DNA of 64,000 nt from Solenopsis invicta (GCF_016802725.1 NC_052669.1:14550270-14614269), one strand, 5' to 3'; positions 22,460 to 33,107 are shown, numbered from the stretch's first letter. Made by a program: numbers and translations. The notes: generated by a model from the sequence alone, not told the origin.

Positions 22460-23159
22460 GCTTAGTCTTGGCGGAAATAGAATAATTCACGTAATACTGA
22501 TCGATAGGTTACGCGGACCTTTGGTCCGTACGGTCGGGAGAGCCGCGGAACGTGGCATGTTTGTCGCAAGTGCGTACACATTCGTGGACGGTGCAAGCGC
22601 GGTGCACGGCCGGTCGGTTTGTCTCCGCGGTGTTCCCGAGCGCGCTCCTATGCAGAGAGGCAGAGAATCGACAGGGCGCGGATGCCCTGCCAATTTTGAG
22701 GTTTCAAAAGCAACCCGGTTTTTCTGGCGTCGAGGTACTCGAGGACAATGGTGATTGGTCGAGAATGCTCGGTCAGTGATAACGACGAGAATGCTTGTCG
22801 AGGATCTCGGAGTTGACTGGTCGAGAATACTCGGCCGAGGATGGCGACGGGAAAGCCCGTCGAGGAACTAGGAAGCGACGAGAATGCTCGGTCAGCGGAC
22901 GGGTCAGAGAATCGGACGGATCTACTCTGTGCGTTTCCATTGCCAGCTTATATATCCGAACGCGCGATTGGGTGGACCAATCCGCACGCTCGGTCAGCCA
23001 AGCCGGAGTGGAAGCGTTGCGGAACGCCATAGTCGGCGCGCGTGTCGTCGCGTGATCGCGCCGCGAGATTAGGCTGTGCGCGCACGTGGCTTATCGCCAC
23101 GCTTGGTGTTCGGTGGACGGAACGAAGGCGCGCGGACGATGGAGGGGTGTATCGTTACA
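22460..23159 (-). promoter_or_regulatory. 3' LTR (family D-related), minus strand
   Basis: It starts at 23159 with TGTAACGATACACC, shares the AACGCACG...GGATATATAAGC promoter context with the solo LTR at 43660 and contains the same kind of CGAGNATNCTCG tandem words (22740-22900). The minus-strand TATA box is at about 22945-22955. The far end is not clear: no TGTAAC-type terminus is visible before the PLE, so the LTR looks truncated or diverged below about 22490. Confidence 0.65.
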
Positions 23160-23176
23160 TCACCCCTCCCCGTTTA
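23160..23176 (-). other. polypurine tract of the gypsy fragment
   Basis: On the minus strand AAACGGGGAGGGGTGA lies directly before the TGTAACG LTR start. That is the expected position and composition of the plus-strand primer for reverse transcription, and it fixes the orientation and the LTR boundary. Confidence 0.75.
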
Positions 23177-23393
23177 AGTGGCGAACTTTACCCACTACGC
23201 CGGGAATTCCCGTAGTGGCAATGGCCGGCGCGATTGAAGCGCAGCATATAACGGCGTGTCGCCAACCGCACTTTATACACCCGCGACACTCTTGCGGCGT
23301 GGTACGGCACGTATATAACTAAATCGTCACGCACTCGCACCGACACGGACGGGAGGGCTCGGTAAGCGGTGATCGCGGGTCCGTTGGCTGCGG

Positions 23394-24205
23394 TCAGAGG
23401 CACGTCCCCTGGCGTGACAGGTGTTGGTGTCTGTGTTGGCTGTTCCGTCTGGTGCGGCGCTTCCTAATGCTCGCAGTGGTGTCTCTCGGTGCAACGACTG
23501 ACTCCGTCGGAGCTGGCTGCATCGTGGCGGCTGTCACCGGTATGGTCGCCTCGGTGCGGGTAGGTCTTGCCGGTCGTACGGCGTCCTTGTCTCCTAAGTC
23601 GGAGAACATGTCCCCGAATATCTCCATTAAGCTGGTCTTTGTCTTGACGTGGTCCAACCGCTGCTTTGGTTGTTTCGGAGCGGTCGTGTTGACTGGCGGT
23701 GCAGTCAGGGTGAGGGCCGGCGATGTTGGCTTTGCCGGTGTCGTCGTTTCCTTGCCCGCAGGTGGTCATGATGGCGGTTCCTCCAGGAGTGCGATGAATT
23801 TCCTCGCGTTAGTGGCAGAGGACCGCTGGATCCGTACCCTTATCACCTGGGCGTCTTTTTTAGGTGCTGGTGCGGTTCGGACGAGGCACTGACGGGAGCT
23901 TGTTATTTTGGCTTCCTCGATGAGTGTGCACGGAGGTATTCGCACACTGGTGCCTCGAATTTCAGGCGCCTGGTTGTCGGAGGCCTTCCGCCCAGGAGGA
24001 TAATCCTGCTGTCCGGCCCAATAGCAGGCAGTGGTGCGGTTCCGGTTGGCGGATGGTCGGCCGACGTCGGAAATAGGTCGGAACGAAGAGGTGCTATGGT
24101 CATGACTTGGGACCATAGCGCCTCGAACTCCTCGTCGTTGGCCGGCTTGGTAAGCAGTGCGTCAAGTTGCTCCATTTTCAGGGATAACTTTCTGCAAATC
24201 TTCAT
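23394..24205 (-). pseudogene. third reading-frame region downstream of gypsy pol, function unknown
   Basis: Overlapping minus-strand frames (24205-23903, 24116-23766, 23769-23464, 23657-23394) together suggest one frameshifted protein of about 250 residues. It begins MKICRKLSLKMEQLDALLTK, passes through IRGTSVRIPPCTLIEEAKIT and ends in a Thr/Pro/Arg-rich tail. It occupies the usual env position but I see no signal peptide, transmembrane helix or Cys pattern, so I do not call it env. I do not recognise the family. Confidence 0.4.
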
Positions 24206-24299
24206 GGTTTACCAGTCTGCTTTATATACCTCTCCGGGTCTGGCAGAGGGTACTTCTTCCCTCGGGACGGCATGTTTCTAGGGCGTGATCCTCACGCGG

Positions 24300-25048
24300 T
24301 CAACTTCTGGTGGGGTCAGCGGCATCGGTTTCTGCCGCCTCATCGTCGCTGTGGGCATCGTCTGCTTCGTCGTCCGCTCTTGCAGCGTCTGCTTCTGTGA
24401 TGTCGTCTGCTTCCTCAGTGCGATCGTTTTGCTCGTCCTCGTTGTCCTCGGGGTCGGTCTGTTCGGTAGTGGCTTCCCGTGAACCGGGCTTAAGATTCTG
24501 TACGTGGACTTGTCGGTGCCACTTGCCTCGCTGATCTCGGATGTCCACCATTACGGGGGAATGTACCTTGCGGACTTTGAACGGTCCGGCGTATTTCGGG
24601 GTCAGTTTGGCGTTAAATCTCTTGCCCTTGTTCGACAAAAAATGCTCCCGTTTTGATACAATGTCTCCCGGGGACGGCTTCCATACGCGTCTTTTTAGAT
24701 TGTAATGTCATTCCTGCCAGTTGAAGGCGCGTGCGAGGTTCGTACGCACCACTTTGTAAGCCTTTTGTAAACGATGCTGATTGGCGGCTGGTGCTGCTGC
24801 CGGTATATTTTGCAGATCGCGGTTGGCTCCTCCAGTTTGTAACCGCAGTTTAAGTAAGTGGGCGAGTACCCGATGGCATCATGCCGGGCGGTGTTGTATG
24901 CAAACTGAAGGGTCCAGAGTTTGTGTTCCTGTTCGGACGTCATGTAACGGTGCGCAGTTTCGTGTGCTTCAACGATGCAGTGGGGGAATTTCGGAATCGG
25001 TCCGAATAAGGCTCGTTGGTTGGTCAGGCGTTTGCAATAATCATACAC
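24300..25048 (-). pseudogene. Ty3/gypsy integrase C-terminal region
   Basis: The first part (25048-24695) carries a LWTLQFAYNTARHDAIGYSP block typical of the end of gypsy integrase cores. After a frame change, 24638-24300 gives FNAKLTPKYAGPFKVRKVHS and a VHVQNLKPG end, the GPY/F module of chromovirus-type integrases, followed by a strongly acidic Asp/Glu tail. The D,D,E catalytic residues lie upstream and are missing. Confidence 0.8.
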
Positions 25049-25122
25049 AGTGTTTAAAGTACAAAGAAATAGAAAATGATTTATTCATAAAATGAGTAGT
25101 AGACATTGACCAAATAATTTTA

Positions 25123-25145
25123 TGTGTGCGTGTGCGTGTGCGCGC

Positions 25146-25188
<43 letters not shown>

Positions 25189-25201
25189 TGTGTGTGTGTG
25201 T
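25123..25201. repeat. (GT)n microsatellite
   Basis: GT/CG-interrupted dinucleotide tract between the truncated gypsy fragment and AT-rich DNA. Confidence 0.95.
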
Positions 25202-25724
25202 TACAAAATAAACTGACTTATCATAACTAATATTAACATTTTTATAAATTAATTGAATTGAAATTATTTTTTATTACAGATTATTGTAAAAAGTAATTGT
25301 TTAAAGAAATTTACAAGTTTCATTAATTAATTAAAATTATGTCTCGACATAAAGTCACAGTCCCATGAATTGAAGCTATATTACCGTGATGACATTACTT
25401 TTAATTTATTATTAGGAATCGTAATTCTATTTACATTATTTTTCAAACAAATCTTCGTATCCGAGTAAATTTCTTTATACAATTAAAAATTAAAACAGCG
25501 CGCGACCAACCGTGGAATCCTGTATACCGCTCCCTGCTTAAAATGACAGATAGAGGTTGAACAGATCTTATAGAAATGGAAAGAATATCAATATTAACTT
25601 ATATAACGAATTATTTATCAATGTCACAGTACATAGGATTTCTATCAAATTCAATAATTTTTTATGTTACAGTTCTTTTTCATAAAGTTACATAAAGAAA
25701 TCCATAAATCCCTTTGATGTTTCT
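25202..25724. other. AT-rich DNA, no gene seen
   Basis: No open frame, TIR or RNA-like box recognised. Confidence 0.5.
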
Positions 25725-27685
25725 CAATCATAAACAATAATATTACGCATTTGTTACTATTTTATAATATATTTCTTAAAATATATTTTCAAAACAAACT
25801 TTGAAAGTTATAATATTCTATAAAAGCTAAATTTCCTATAATAATCTATAAGAAGTCAATAACGTTAAACATGAAAATTTGTATAATAGATCAATCTTCT
25901 TCAATTATAAACAATAATATTACACTTTTATTATTTTATAATACATTTTTTATAATATATATTTTATAATATATAATATATTTCCATAACAACCCTCGGA
26001 AACTATAAAAGCTGCAGTTCTTATAATATTCTATAATGTGTATTCTACAATATCTTATAGTATTGTAACAAACCGCCTTTCCGCTCCCTCCCCCTCGGAC
26101 CGTCCCACCGTTCTAGGTTGTCCGGCCGAACAACCGCCGAACAGCGAGAAACTGGCGCACAGCGCCAATAAGACTTTTAAACTGGCGTAGCGCGCGAACA
26201 CGCATCCGCGCGTCAAGGAGATCTCCGTGCGCACGCGCTCGACTCAACCGAAGTGGCGCTGGCAGTCGCTGGCCGATCTCGAGCGGCAGGGATTCCTCCT
26301 CCGTTACCGCACCGTTCCGTACCCCCGCATCGTCCCTGCCATCGAGACTCGGCTATATAAGCGCCGCCGCTTCTACAGTCAGGGCTTCTTTTCCGACCGT
26401 CTGCAAAGAAGTGTCTCCTAGTGCTAGCCGGAAGTTAAGAGAGCTTAGCTTCTGTCAAGAGATCTTGGCGACTAGCCGTCCGCATCCTAGACCGATCGAC
26501 TTACGGGCTCAAGTTAATCTTGGGCTCTACCGGGAGATCCTGGTACATCTCCGATCCGCTCTTCTTACTCGGCATCGACTCACGACTCGAGGTGTGGAGT
26601 TCCGCGCCTCCACCAAGTGATCTTAGCGTGAGTCGATCGCCACCGCCGCACAACATCGCGCTATTAACCACCGCGTGTCGCGACCGTTCCGAATCGCGTA
26701 CAGCTGTACCGCGCGCGCGACGTCTTCGACCGTGGCCGCGGTTTTTGGCAAGACCACGACACCGGCACGTAAACAGGGATTCCGAATTCCGAGAAACTCA
26801 GCTTGGAATCCCTCGCTTGTACATAACACCGCGACTTGTAAATACTGTCCGTCCGAGCGCGATAATTCCCGTCTTCGTCCGTCCGCGCGTGCTAGCTCTG
26901 TTCCGTTTGTCCGCGCGTTACCCGTTCGTTAGTCCGTCCGCACGTAGAAATAAGTTATCATCACGTCCGTCCGAGCGTCACCGTCATTTGTCCGTCCGCG
27001 CGTCGCGTCCAGAACGCTACTGTTTTTGTATCGTACCAACGCGAAATAAATTATATTTTGTTCACCATCCACGACGTCTAGTTCTCTTGGCAACCTCCTC
27101 CGTGTCCTCGTTCGCCGAATTCACGTCGCCCCGTGCGCGGAAAAGTCAGGTCGTTACAGTATCCTATAATATTTTATATAAACTTAATAAAGTAAAATAT
27201 GAAAACTTATATAATGAGTCAATCCTTTCCAATGATAAACAATGATATTATGCATTTAGTATTTTATGATACATTTCTCATAATATATTTTCATAACAAA
27301 CTTTGAAAGCTATAAAATTTTGTAAAAGCTATACTTTTTATAATATCCTATAATATCTTATAATAGTATTCTACATCCTATAATATTCTATAATATCTTA
27401 TAATATCTTATAATATTCTATACAAACTTAATAATGTAAAACATAAAAATTTGTACAATGTGTCAATCTTTCTTAATGATAATCAGTGATATGCATTTTA
27501 TGATACATTTTTCATAATGCTTTTATGACGAACTTTGAAATATATAAAATTTTATACAAGCAATATTTTCTATGTCATATAATATTCTATATTTTATAAT
27601 ATTCTATAATATTCTATAATATCCTATATTTTATAATATCCTATAATATTCTATAATATCTTATTCCTTACAAAACTTGTGCGTG
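25725..27685. repeat. AT-rich ~180-250-bp tandem units with TATAATATYC minisatellite (left arm), split by a solo LTR
   Basis: Units starting near AAACAATRATATTACGCATT occur at about 25725, 25909, 27228 and 27474, each followed by a run of TATAATATTC/TATAATATCC words. The inner end (27655-27685, TATTCCTTACAAAACTTGTG) reappears as a reverse complement at 30215-30247, and further units on that side are inverted, so this is one arm of a large palindrome. A solo LTR splits it at 26064-27158. Confidence 0.7.
26064..27158 (+). mobile_element. solo LTR, family A copy 2
   Basis: The 1095-bp segment starts TGTAACAAACCGCCTTTCCG and ends CAGGTCGTTACA, flanked by GTAT on both sides (26060-26063 and 27159-27162). 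The TATATAAG box is at 26354-26361 and AATAAA at 27045. It shows the same organisation as 11654-12785. The 241-codon plus-strand frame across its 3' half is a compositional artefact. Confidence 0.88.
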
Positions 27686-27840
27686 AAAAGATATTGTGAG
27701 AAATTTATCATAAAATATTAAATGAATAATATCATTATTTATCATTGAAAAGGATTGACTCATTGTATAAATTTTCATATTTTAACTGTTCAAATCGACT
27801 TTATTTCAAATATAATTTTTTAGTAACGATATCACAAGTA

Positions 27841-27911
27841 TACGATTAGCTCAGTGTTAGCGTATTAGGTTATTGTCCCGAAAATCTTAGGTTTGAATCC
27901 TGCCGGCGCCA
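27841..27911 (+). tRNA. tRNA-like sequence 1 (degenerate, probably SINE or tRNA pseudogene)
   Basis: An A-box-like TTAGCTCAGTGTTAGCG and a B-box-like GGTTTGAATCC lie at tRNA spacing, and the 3' end is CCGGCGCCA. The 5' acceptor (ATACGAT) does not pair with the 3' acceptor (CGGCGCC) and the anticodon stem is imperfect, so it is not a functional tRNA gene. A close copy lies at 30795. Confidence 0.5.
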
Positions 27912-28504
27912 ATGCATTTTTAAAAATTATAAAATAATGCGTAATCATAATTAGTAAATTAGAATATATGCAAATTAAAATAACTTATAATAAAAATAAG
28001 AATAAAATCTGCAAGAAAACTAAAAAAAAAATTTTTATAATAAAATTTTTGTGTACAAATCTGTCATAATATAGAATATAATCATATTATAGAATATTAT
28101 AGGATATTATGAAATATAGAATATTACAGAATATTATAAGATATTATAAAATATAAGATATTATAGAATATTATAAAGTACAGGATATTATAGAATATTA
28201 TAGGATATTATAAGCATAAAAGAGGATAGGCAGATGCTTTTGTAACTCTGATAGAAACATATTGATTAATGTACAAAAATAATTAAAATAACATTAAATA
28301 ACATAGGTGAATCAGTGTATTAGAGAATATAGTATAATTAAGAAAATTATAAAATATGAAAGATATTTACATGGGATATGATAAACTACGATACAAATCT
28401 GTCTATACGAAACTTCTTAAGTCACTTACGAAATAAGGGAGACAAAATCATCATAGAAAACGATAGGCAAAATTTTCTATCATATTCTATCCATTATTTT
28501 AAGC

Positions 28505-28506
<2 letters not shown>

Positions 28507-28543
<37 letters not shown>
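28507..28543. repeat. (TA)n microsatellite
   Basis: TA tract about 45 bp before the left end of the 1.6-kb foldback element. Confidence 0.85.
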
Positions 28544-28544
<1 letters not shown>

Positions 28545-28588
28545 GTATAATATATGTAAATCTTCTATGTACGTTTTTTATATATATT

Positions 28589-30190
28589 AGGGTGGGCCAA
28601 AAAAATCGACTATTTTTTTTTTCACTTTGTACTCCGAAAACTTGGTTGGTAGAGACCTCAAAAACATTCTCTCCAAGTATGAGCTCTTAATTTTATTAGG
28701 AAGGTCCTCCGCCTCTCAGTTTTCTATTTTTTTCTTATTGTGAGGAAGAAAAATATGTATCTCGGTATCTACTATTTGAAAAAAAATATTTCTTCTCATA
28801 TTTTCGTAGGAAATTGAATTCTCTACAAAAAAGATCTCTTACAATGTTTTCGTATACCTCAGCGTTCAGAAGTTATTAAAGGTTAAAGTTTGATCATTTT
28901 AAGGTAGATTTCTTTTTTTTTATGAATTTTATAACTCCTTAACAAAAAATCATTATGATACGCGCAACTCATGGTTTTGTCGGAAATTCACTGCTCTACA
29001 ATAATAATCTCTTATGATTAGTCGATTAAATTAACTGTTCAAAAGATATTCACCGTCAAACTTCAATGCACACTATTTTTAACAGTTTTTGATTAATAAT
29101 TCAAACAATTTCAATTTAATTCATGAGTTTCGGGGAAATGTTTACGAATTTCAGTTTCTATGAACATGAAAATGTTTTAAACCTTTTTTCTAGTTTTTTT
29201 TTAATCCCAAGCATGTTTGAGTACATTGAAACAAAAAATTATTGCATTTTTTCTAACTTAGAGTCAATGATTCATTAAATTTCGAGTAAATATCTTTTTT
29301 GTGTCACATTTAATATAAAAAGTATTGATAGAAGAAAAAAAAATTCTCAATTTGTTTTAAAAAAGTTTTTTTTATTTAATTGTCAGCTGAGGTATAATTA
29401 TCAACATTTTTAACATAATCGTACATTTCTACTGTAAAAAATTTTCTTTATTGCAGTTCGGGTATTTTTTGCAATGTTCTTTTATAGCTTGCAATAAATA
29501 TTGAAATTGTTCTTCATTTCTCGTCAAGCATTGGTTATTAACCAATGTACTCAATGTACTCAAACATGCTTGGGACTAAAAAAATAAACTAGAAAAAAAG
29601 TATAAAACATTTTCATGTTCATAGAAACTGAAATTTGTAAAAATTTCCCCGAAACTCATGAATTAAATTGAAATTGTGTGAATTATTAATCAAAAACTGT
29701 TAAAAATAGTGTGCATTGAAGTTTGACGGTGAATATCTTTTGAACAGTTAATTTAATCGACTAATCATAAAATACCATTATTGTAGAGCAGTGAATTTCC
29801 GACAAAACCATGAGTTGCGCGTATCATAATGATTTTTTGTTAAGGAGTTATAAAATTCATAAAAAGAAAGAAATCTACCTTAAAATGATCAAACTTTAAC
29901 CTTTAATAACTTCTGAACGCTGAGGTATACGAAAACATTGTAAGAGATCTTTTTTGTAGAGAATTCAATTTCCTACGAAAATATGAGACGAAATATTTTT
30001 TTTCAAATAGTAGATACCGAGATATATATTTTTCTTCCTCACAATAAGAAAAAAATAGAAAACTGAGAGGCGGAGGACCTTCCTAATAAAATTAAGAGCT
30101 CATACTTGGAGAGAATGTTTTTGAGGTCTCTACCAACCAAGTTTTCGGAGTACAAAGTGAAAAAAAAAGTCGATTTTTTTGGCCCACCCT
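28589..30190. mobile_element. 1.6-kb foldback element, AGGGTGG termini
   Basis: The left arm 28589-29232 and right arm 29549-30190 are near-perfect reverse complements of about 640 bp, separated by a spacer of about 316 bp. Ends are AGGGTGGGCCAAAAAAATCG and its complement. The first 22 bp match the tip of the long-TIR transposon at 10580 at about 20 positions. No open frame, so non-autonomous. Flanks read TT|AGGG and CCCT|AA, compatible with TA/TTA-rich targets. Confidence 0.85.
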
Positions 30191-30214
30191 AATATGTATA
30201 GACACACGTACTCA

Positions 30215-30690
30215 CACATGCACAAGTTTTGTAAGGAATAAGATATTATAGAATATTATAAAATATTATAAAATATGGGATATTATAGAATATTATAGGA
30301 TATTATAAAATATAGGAAATTACAGAATATTATATGATATTTAGGAAATATAGCTTGTGTAAAATATTACAGCTTTCAATGTTTGTCATAACAACATTAT
30401 GAAAAATCGTAAAATAATAAATGTATATCATTGATTATCATTAAAGAGGATTGATATATTGTACAAATTTTTATGTTTTACATTATTAAATTGTATAGAA
30501 TATTATAAAATATGTATAGGATATTATAAAATACAAGGTATTATAAGATATTACAGTATATTATATGATGTAGAATATTATAAGATATTATAGAATGTAT
30601 AGCTTTTACAAAATTTTATAGCTTTCAAAGTTCGTTATGAAAATATATTATGAGAAATGTATCATAAAATATTAAATGCATAATATTATT
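30215..30690. repeat. AT-rich minisatellite, right arm of the large palindrome
   Basis: It starts as the reverse complement of 27655-27685 (CACAAGTTTTGTAAGGAATA) and continues with inverted copies of the TATAATAT arrays and of the 25725-type units (ATTATCATTAAAGAGGATTG near 30440). With the left arm it makes a palindrome with a loop of about 2.5 kb. Confidence 0.6.
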
Positions 30691-30794
30691 TTTTATCATT
30701 GAAAAGGATTGACTCATTGTATAAATTTTCATATTTTACCTGTTCAAATCAGCTTTACTTCAAATATAATTTTTTATTAACGTTATCACAAGTG

Positions 30795-30864
30795 TACGAT
30801 TACCTCAGTGTTAGCGTATTAGGTTATTGTCCCGTAAATCTTAGGTTCAAATCCCGCCGGCGCT
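30795..30864 (+). tRNA. tRNA-like sequence 2 (degenerate)
   Basis: A copy of the element at 27841: TACCTCAGTGTTAGCG as A-box region and GGTTCAAATCCCGCC as B box, ending CCGGCGCT. The acceptor stem again does not close. It is interrupted at its 3' end by the nested insertion at 30865. The surrounding sequence is a direct duplicate of 27686-27912. Confidence 0.5.
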
Positions 30865-30979
30865 ATCGACATACAGAACTCAGCAAACGAGAAATAATTG
30901 AAAAATGTTTAGGATTATTAAATAGAACAAAATCAAATCCAGTTTTTGGATTTTTTGAATCCGTTTTCTATCCGTAATC

Positions 30980-31220
30980 TATTTGAATCAATAATTACGG
31001 ATTGGCTATTTGCTTTCTGTATCTTATTCAAGTATACAATATACATAAAACGTGCGACTTATTTATTTGAATCCGTAATTGTGGATTGGTTATCTGCTTT
31101 TGATATCATATTCAATATTCAATGCAATGAACGTGAGTCTATTCGTTTGAATCCGTAATTGTGGATTGGCCATTTGCTTTTGGTATCATATTCAATGTAC
31201 AATGCAATGAATTATATTTA
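30980..31220 (+). repeat. three ~80-bp tandem repeats in the inner TIR element
   Basis: Copies begin TTTGAATCAATAATTACGG, TTTGAATCCGTAATTGTGG (about 31066) and TTTGAATCCGTAATTGTGG (about 31147), each continuing with a GATTGGYYATYTGCTTT block. Probably subterminal repeats of the element. Confidence 0.65.
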
Positions 31221-31769
31221 ACTACCCTAACAGCACAACCATCCATATGTCAATTGTAAATCGACTTTTCTAAGTCAGGCTTTCGGAGTTGACTGCAAGT
31301 CGACTTTGCATAGACGTCTGCAGACGTCCTTCAAATATTGACTTCACGACGTCTAGAAAAAGGCATGCGGTCCTGTAGTCCTGTGTGCATCATGTATTGT
31401 TGAGAAACATAAATACTCATATCAATAGACAAAATAGGTCCATATATGAAGTAACCTTGATCTACATCCCAATGAGCAAACAATATTTTTTAATTGGGTT
31501 TTTAATAAAAATTTTTTCATATTTGATTTAATTATTGTATTATATTGATATATATTTTCTAATTGCTTTCTTTTTTGAACAAATAACAGAAAAGTTATTC
31601 CAGATGCTATTTTACATTTGCGAAATTAGTAAAAAAAATATAATTTTATATTTGTTTATATAAATAATATGCTTTAATTATACATATATCATTTTTTCGA
31701 TAACGAATATTGACCTGATCTAACAATTATATACACATATCAGTATAAAGTGTTCACAGGTCATCATGA

Positions 31770-31845
31770 GAGATCAGTTCGCAGCGATCACGGAGGTCAA
31801 ACAACGTTCACCGGAGTTGCGACTTGGATGGGTGACCGCTTGAAA
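31770..31845 (+). ncRNA. 5S-rRNA-derived sequence
   Basis: CGATCACGGAGGTCAAACAACG followed by GACTTGGATGGGTGACCGCT is in the order and at roughly the spacing of the internal promoter half of animal 5S rRNA. The conserved ACTTGGATGGGTGACCGC block is intact. The 5' half, the acceptor helix and a terminator are absent, so it is not a functional 5S gene but a 5S-derived SINE piece or captured promoter. Confidence 0.6.
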
Positions 31846-32102
31846 ATTTCCGAAAAAAATTCCTAAGAAATTGATTTCTTTTTACAAAAATTGTTTTTGA
31901 AAATATTACAAAAATATTGTTTTACTCACGTAGGTTCTATTTGAATGATTTACGTAAAAAAAATGCAATGAATTATATTTAATTAGAGGTATAAGAAACG
32001 GATTCAATGTGTTCAGTTTCTATAAAATTCAATACTTTTTCGCGGATTCAGAAACATGATTCATATGGATTTATCCAATCTAATCATTTCTCGTTTGCTG
32101 GG

Positions 32103-32319
32103 AATGGACTGCTCATGACCGTGGTGGGGGTAGAAAGACACATAGAGTGAAAGGCAGACAATACGAAGGACGTTCGTTCTCTGTCTACTAAGTCTGATTG
32201 GTTGCTGGGGACCCAACAACCAATCAGACTTAGTAGACAGAAAACGAACGTTCTTCGTATTGTCTGCTTCTCACTCTATTTGTCTTTCTACCCCCACCAC
32301 GGTCATCAGCAGTCCATTC
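32103..32319. repeat. near-perfect 217-bp hairpin
   Basis: Arms of about 106 bp (starting AATGGACTGC and ending GCAGTCCATT) pair almost completely around a tiny loop near 32213. This is the bulk of the outer foldback element. A transcript would form a long dsRNA stem. Confidence 0.85.
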
Positions 32320-32336
32320 TGTATGTCGATGGCGCC

Positions 32337-32935
32337 AAATGCGTTTTCAAAAATTGTAAAATAATCATAATTAATAAAATAGAATATATGCGAATTAGAT
32401 TAACCTATAATAAAAGTAAAAATAAAATCTGCAAGAAAACTAAAAAAAAATTTGTTTTATAATAAAAATTTTTTTGGTGTACAAATCTGTTTATACGACA
32501 TTTCTTAAGTCATTTGTGAAATAAGGGAAACAAAATCATATTATAGAATATTATAGGATATTATAAAATATAGGATATTATAGTATATTATAGAATATTA
32601 TAGGATATTATAAGGATAAAAAAGGATAGACAGATGCTTTTGTAACTCTGATAGAAACATATTGATTAATGTACAAAAATAATTAAAATAACATTAAATA
32701 ACATTAAATAACATTAAAATAGGTAAATCAGTGTATTATAGAATATACCAAAACAAAGAAAATTATAAAATATGAAAAATATTTACATGGGATATGATAA
32801 ACTACGATACAAATCTGTCTATATGAAACTTCTTAAGTCATTTACGAAATAAGGGAGACAAAATCACCATAGGAAATGATAGACAAAATTTTCTATCATA
32901 TTCTATCCATTATTTTAAGCAGGGCTGATATGCAT
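32337..32935 (+). repeat. direct duplicate of 27912-28505
   Basis: It shares ATAATCATAATTA, AAAATCTGCAAGAAAACTAA, the TATAGAATATTATAGG array and TAGAAACATATTGATTAATG in the same order. Together with 30690-30864 it is a second copy of a block of about 830 bp, split by the insertion at 30865-32330. Confidence 0.75.
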
Positions 32936-33100
32936 CACAGGGTCACATACGGCTGACTAATGTATCTGCCGGTGCGTGTACACCACTAGTACACGAAATC
33001 GCATACGGTATGCCGGTGCGTATACATCACAAGTACATAAAGTCGCATACGGCTGATATACCACAAGGTTGCATACAACTGACTAATGTATGCCAGCACC
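32925..33100 (+). repeat. short degenerate tandem repeat
   Basis: Phrases GCCGGTGCGTRTACA and TCGCATACGG recur with a spacing of about 60-65 bp. No coding sequence. Confidence 0.5.
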
Positions 33101-33107
33101 ACTCTGT

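Larger units (their letters stand above)
22218..25060 (-). mobile_element. Ty3/gypsy retrotransposon, 3' fragment
   Basis: Read on the minus strand: end of integrase (25048-24300), an extra region of broken frames (24205-23394), a polypurine tract (23176-23160), then an LTR starting TGTAACGATACACCCCTC at 23159. gag, protease, RT and RNase H are absent, so it is 5'-truncated. A roughly 45-bp phrase starting AAAATGATTTATTCATAAAA occurs at both ends (about 22217 and 25073), a direct repeat I cannot explain from LTR structure alone. Confidence 0.75.
30865..32330. mobile_element. hairpin element interrupted by a second TIR element
   Basis: The outer ends ATCGACATACAGAA (30865) and TTCTGTATGTCGAT (32330) are inverted repeats flanked by GGCGCT and GGCGCC, a likely 6-bp target duplication in the tRNA-like copy. 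Almost all of the outer element's right part is the hairpin 32103-32319. An inner element, 30879-32101, has ends CTCAGCAAACGAGAAAT / ATTTCTCGTTTGCTGG and sits between GAA repeats. No transposase in either. Confidence 0.7.

Noticed and set aside
26520..27245. 241-codon plus-strand frame
   Set aside because: It spans the end of a solo LTR and runs into AT-rich repeat DNA; Arg/Pro/Ser-rich composition follows CpG content.
27190..27665. Regular TATAATATYC repeats considered as a CRISPR-like array
   Set aside because: No constant repeat with unique spacers; it is an AT minisatellite in a eukaryotic genome.
27841..27911. Functional tRNA gene
   Set aside because: The acceptor stem does not pair and the anticodon stem is imperfect; kept only as tRNA-like.
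31770..31845. Functional 5S rRNA gene
   Set aside because: The 5' half and terminal helix are missing.
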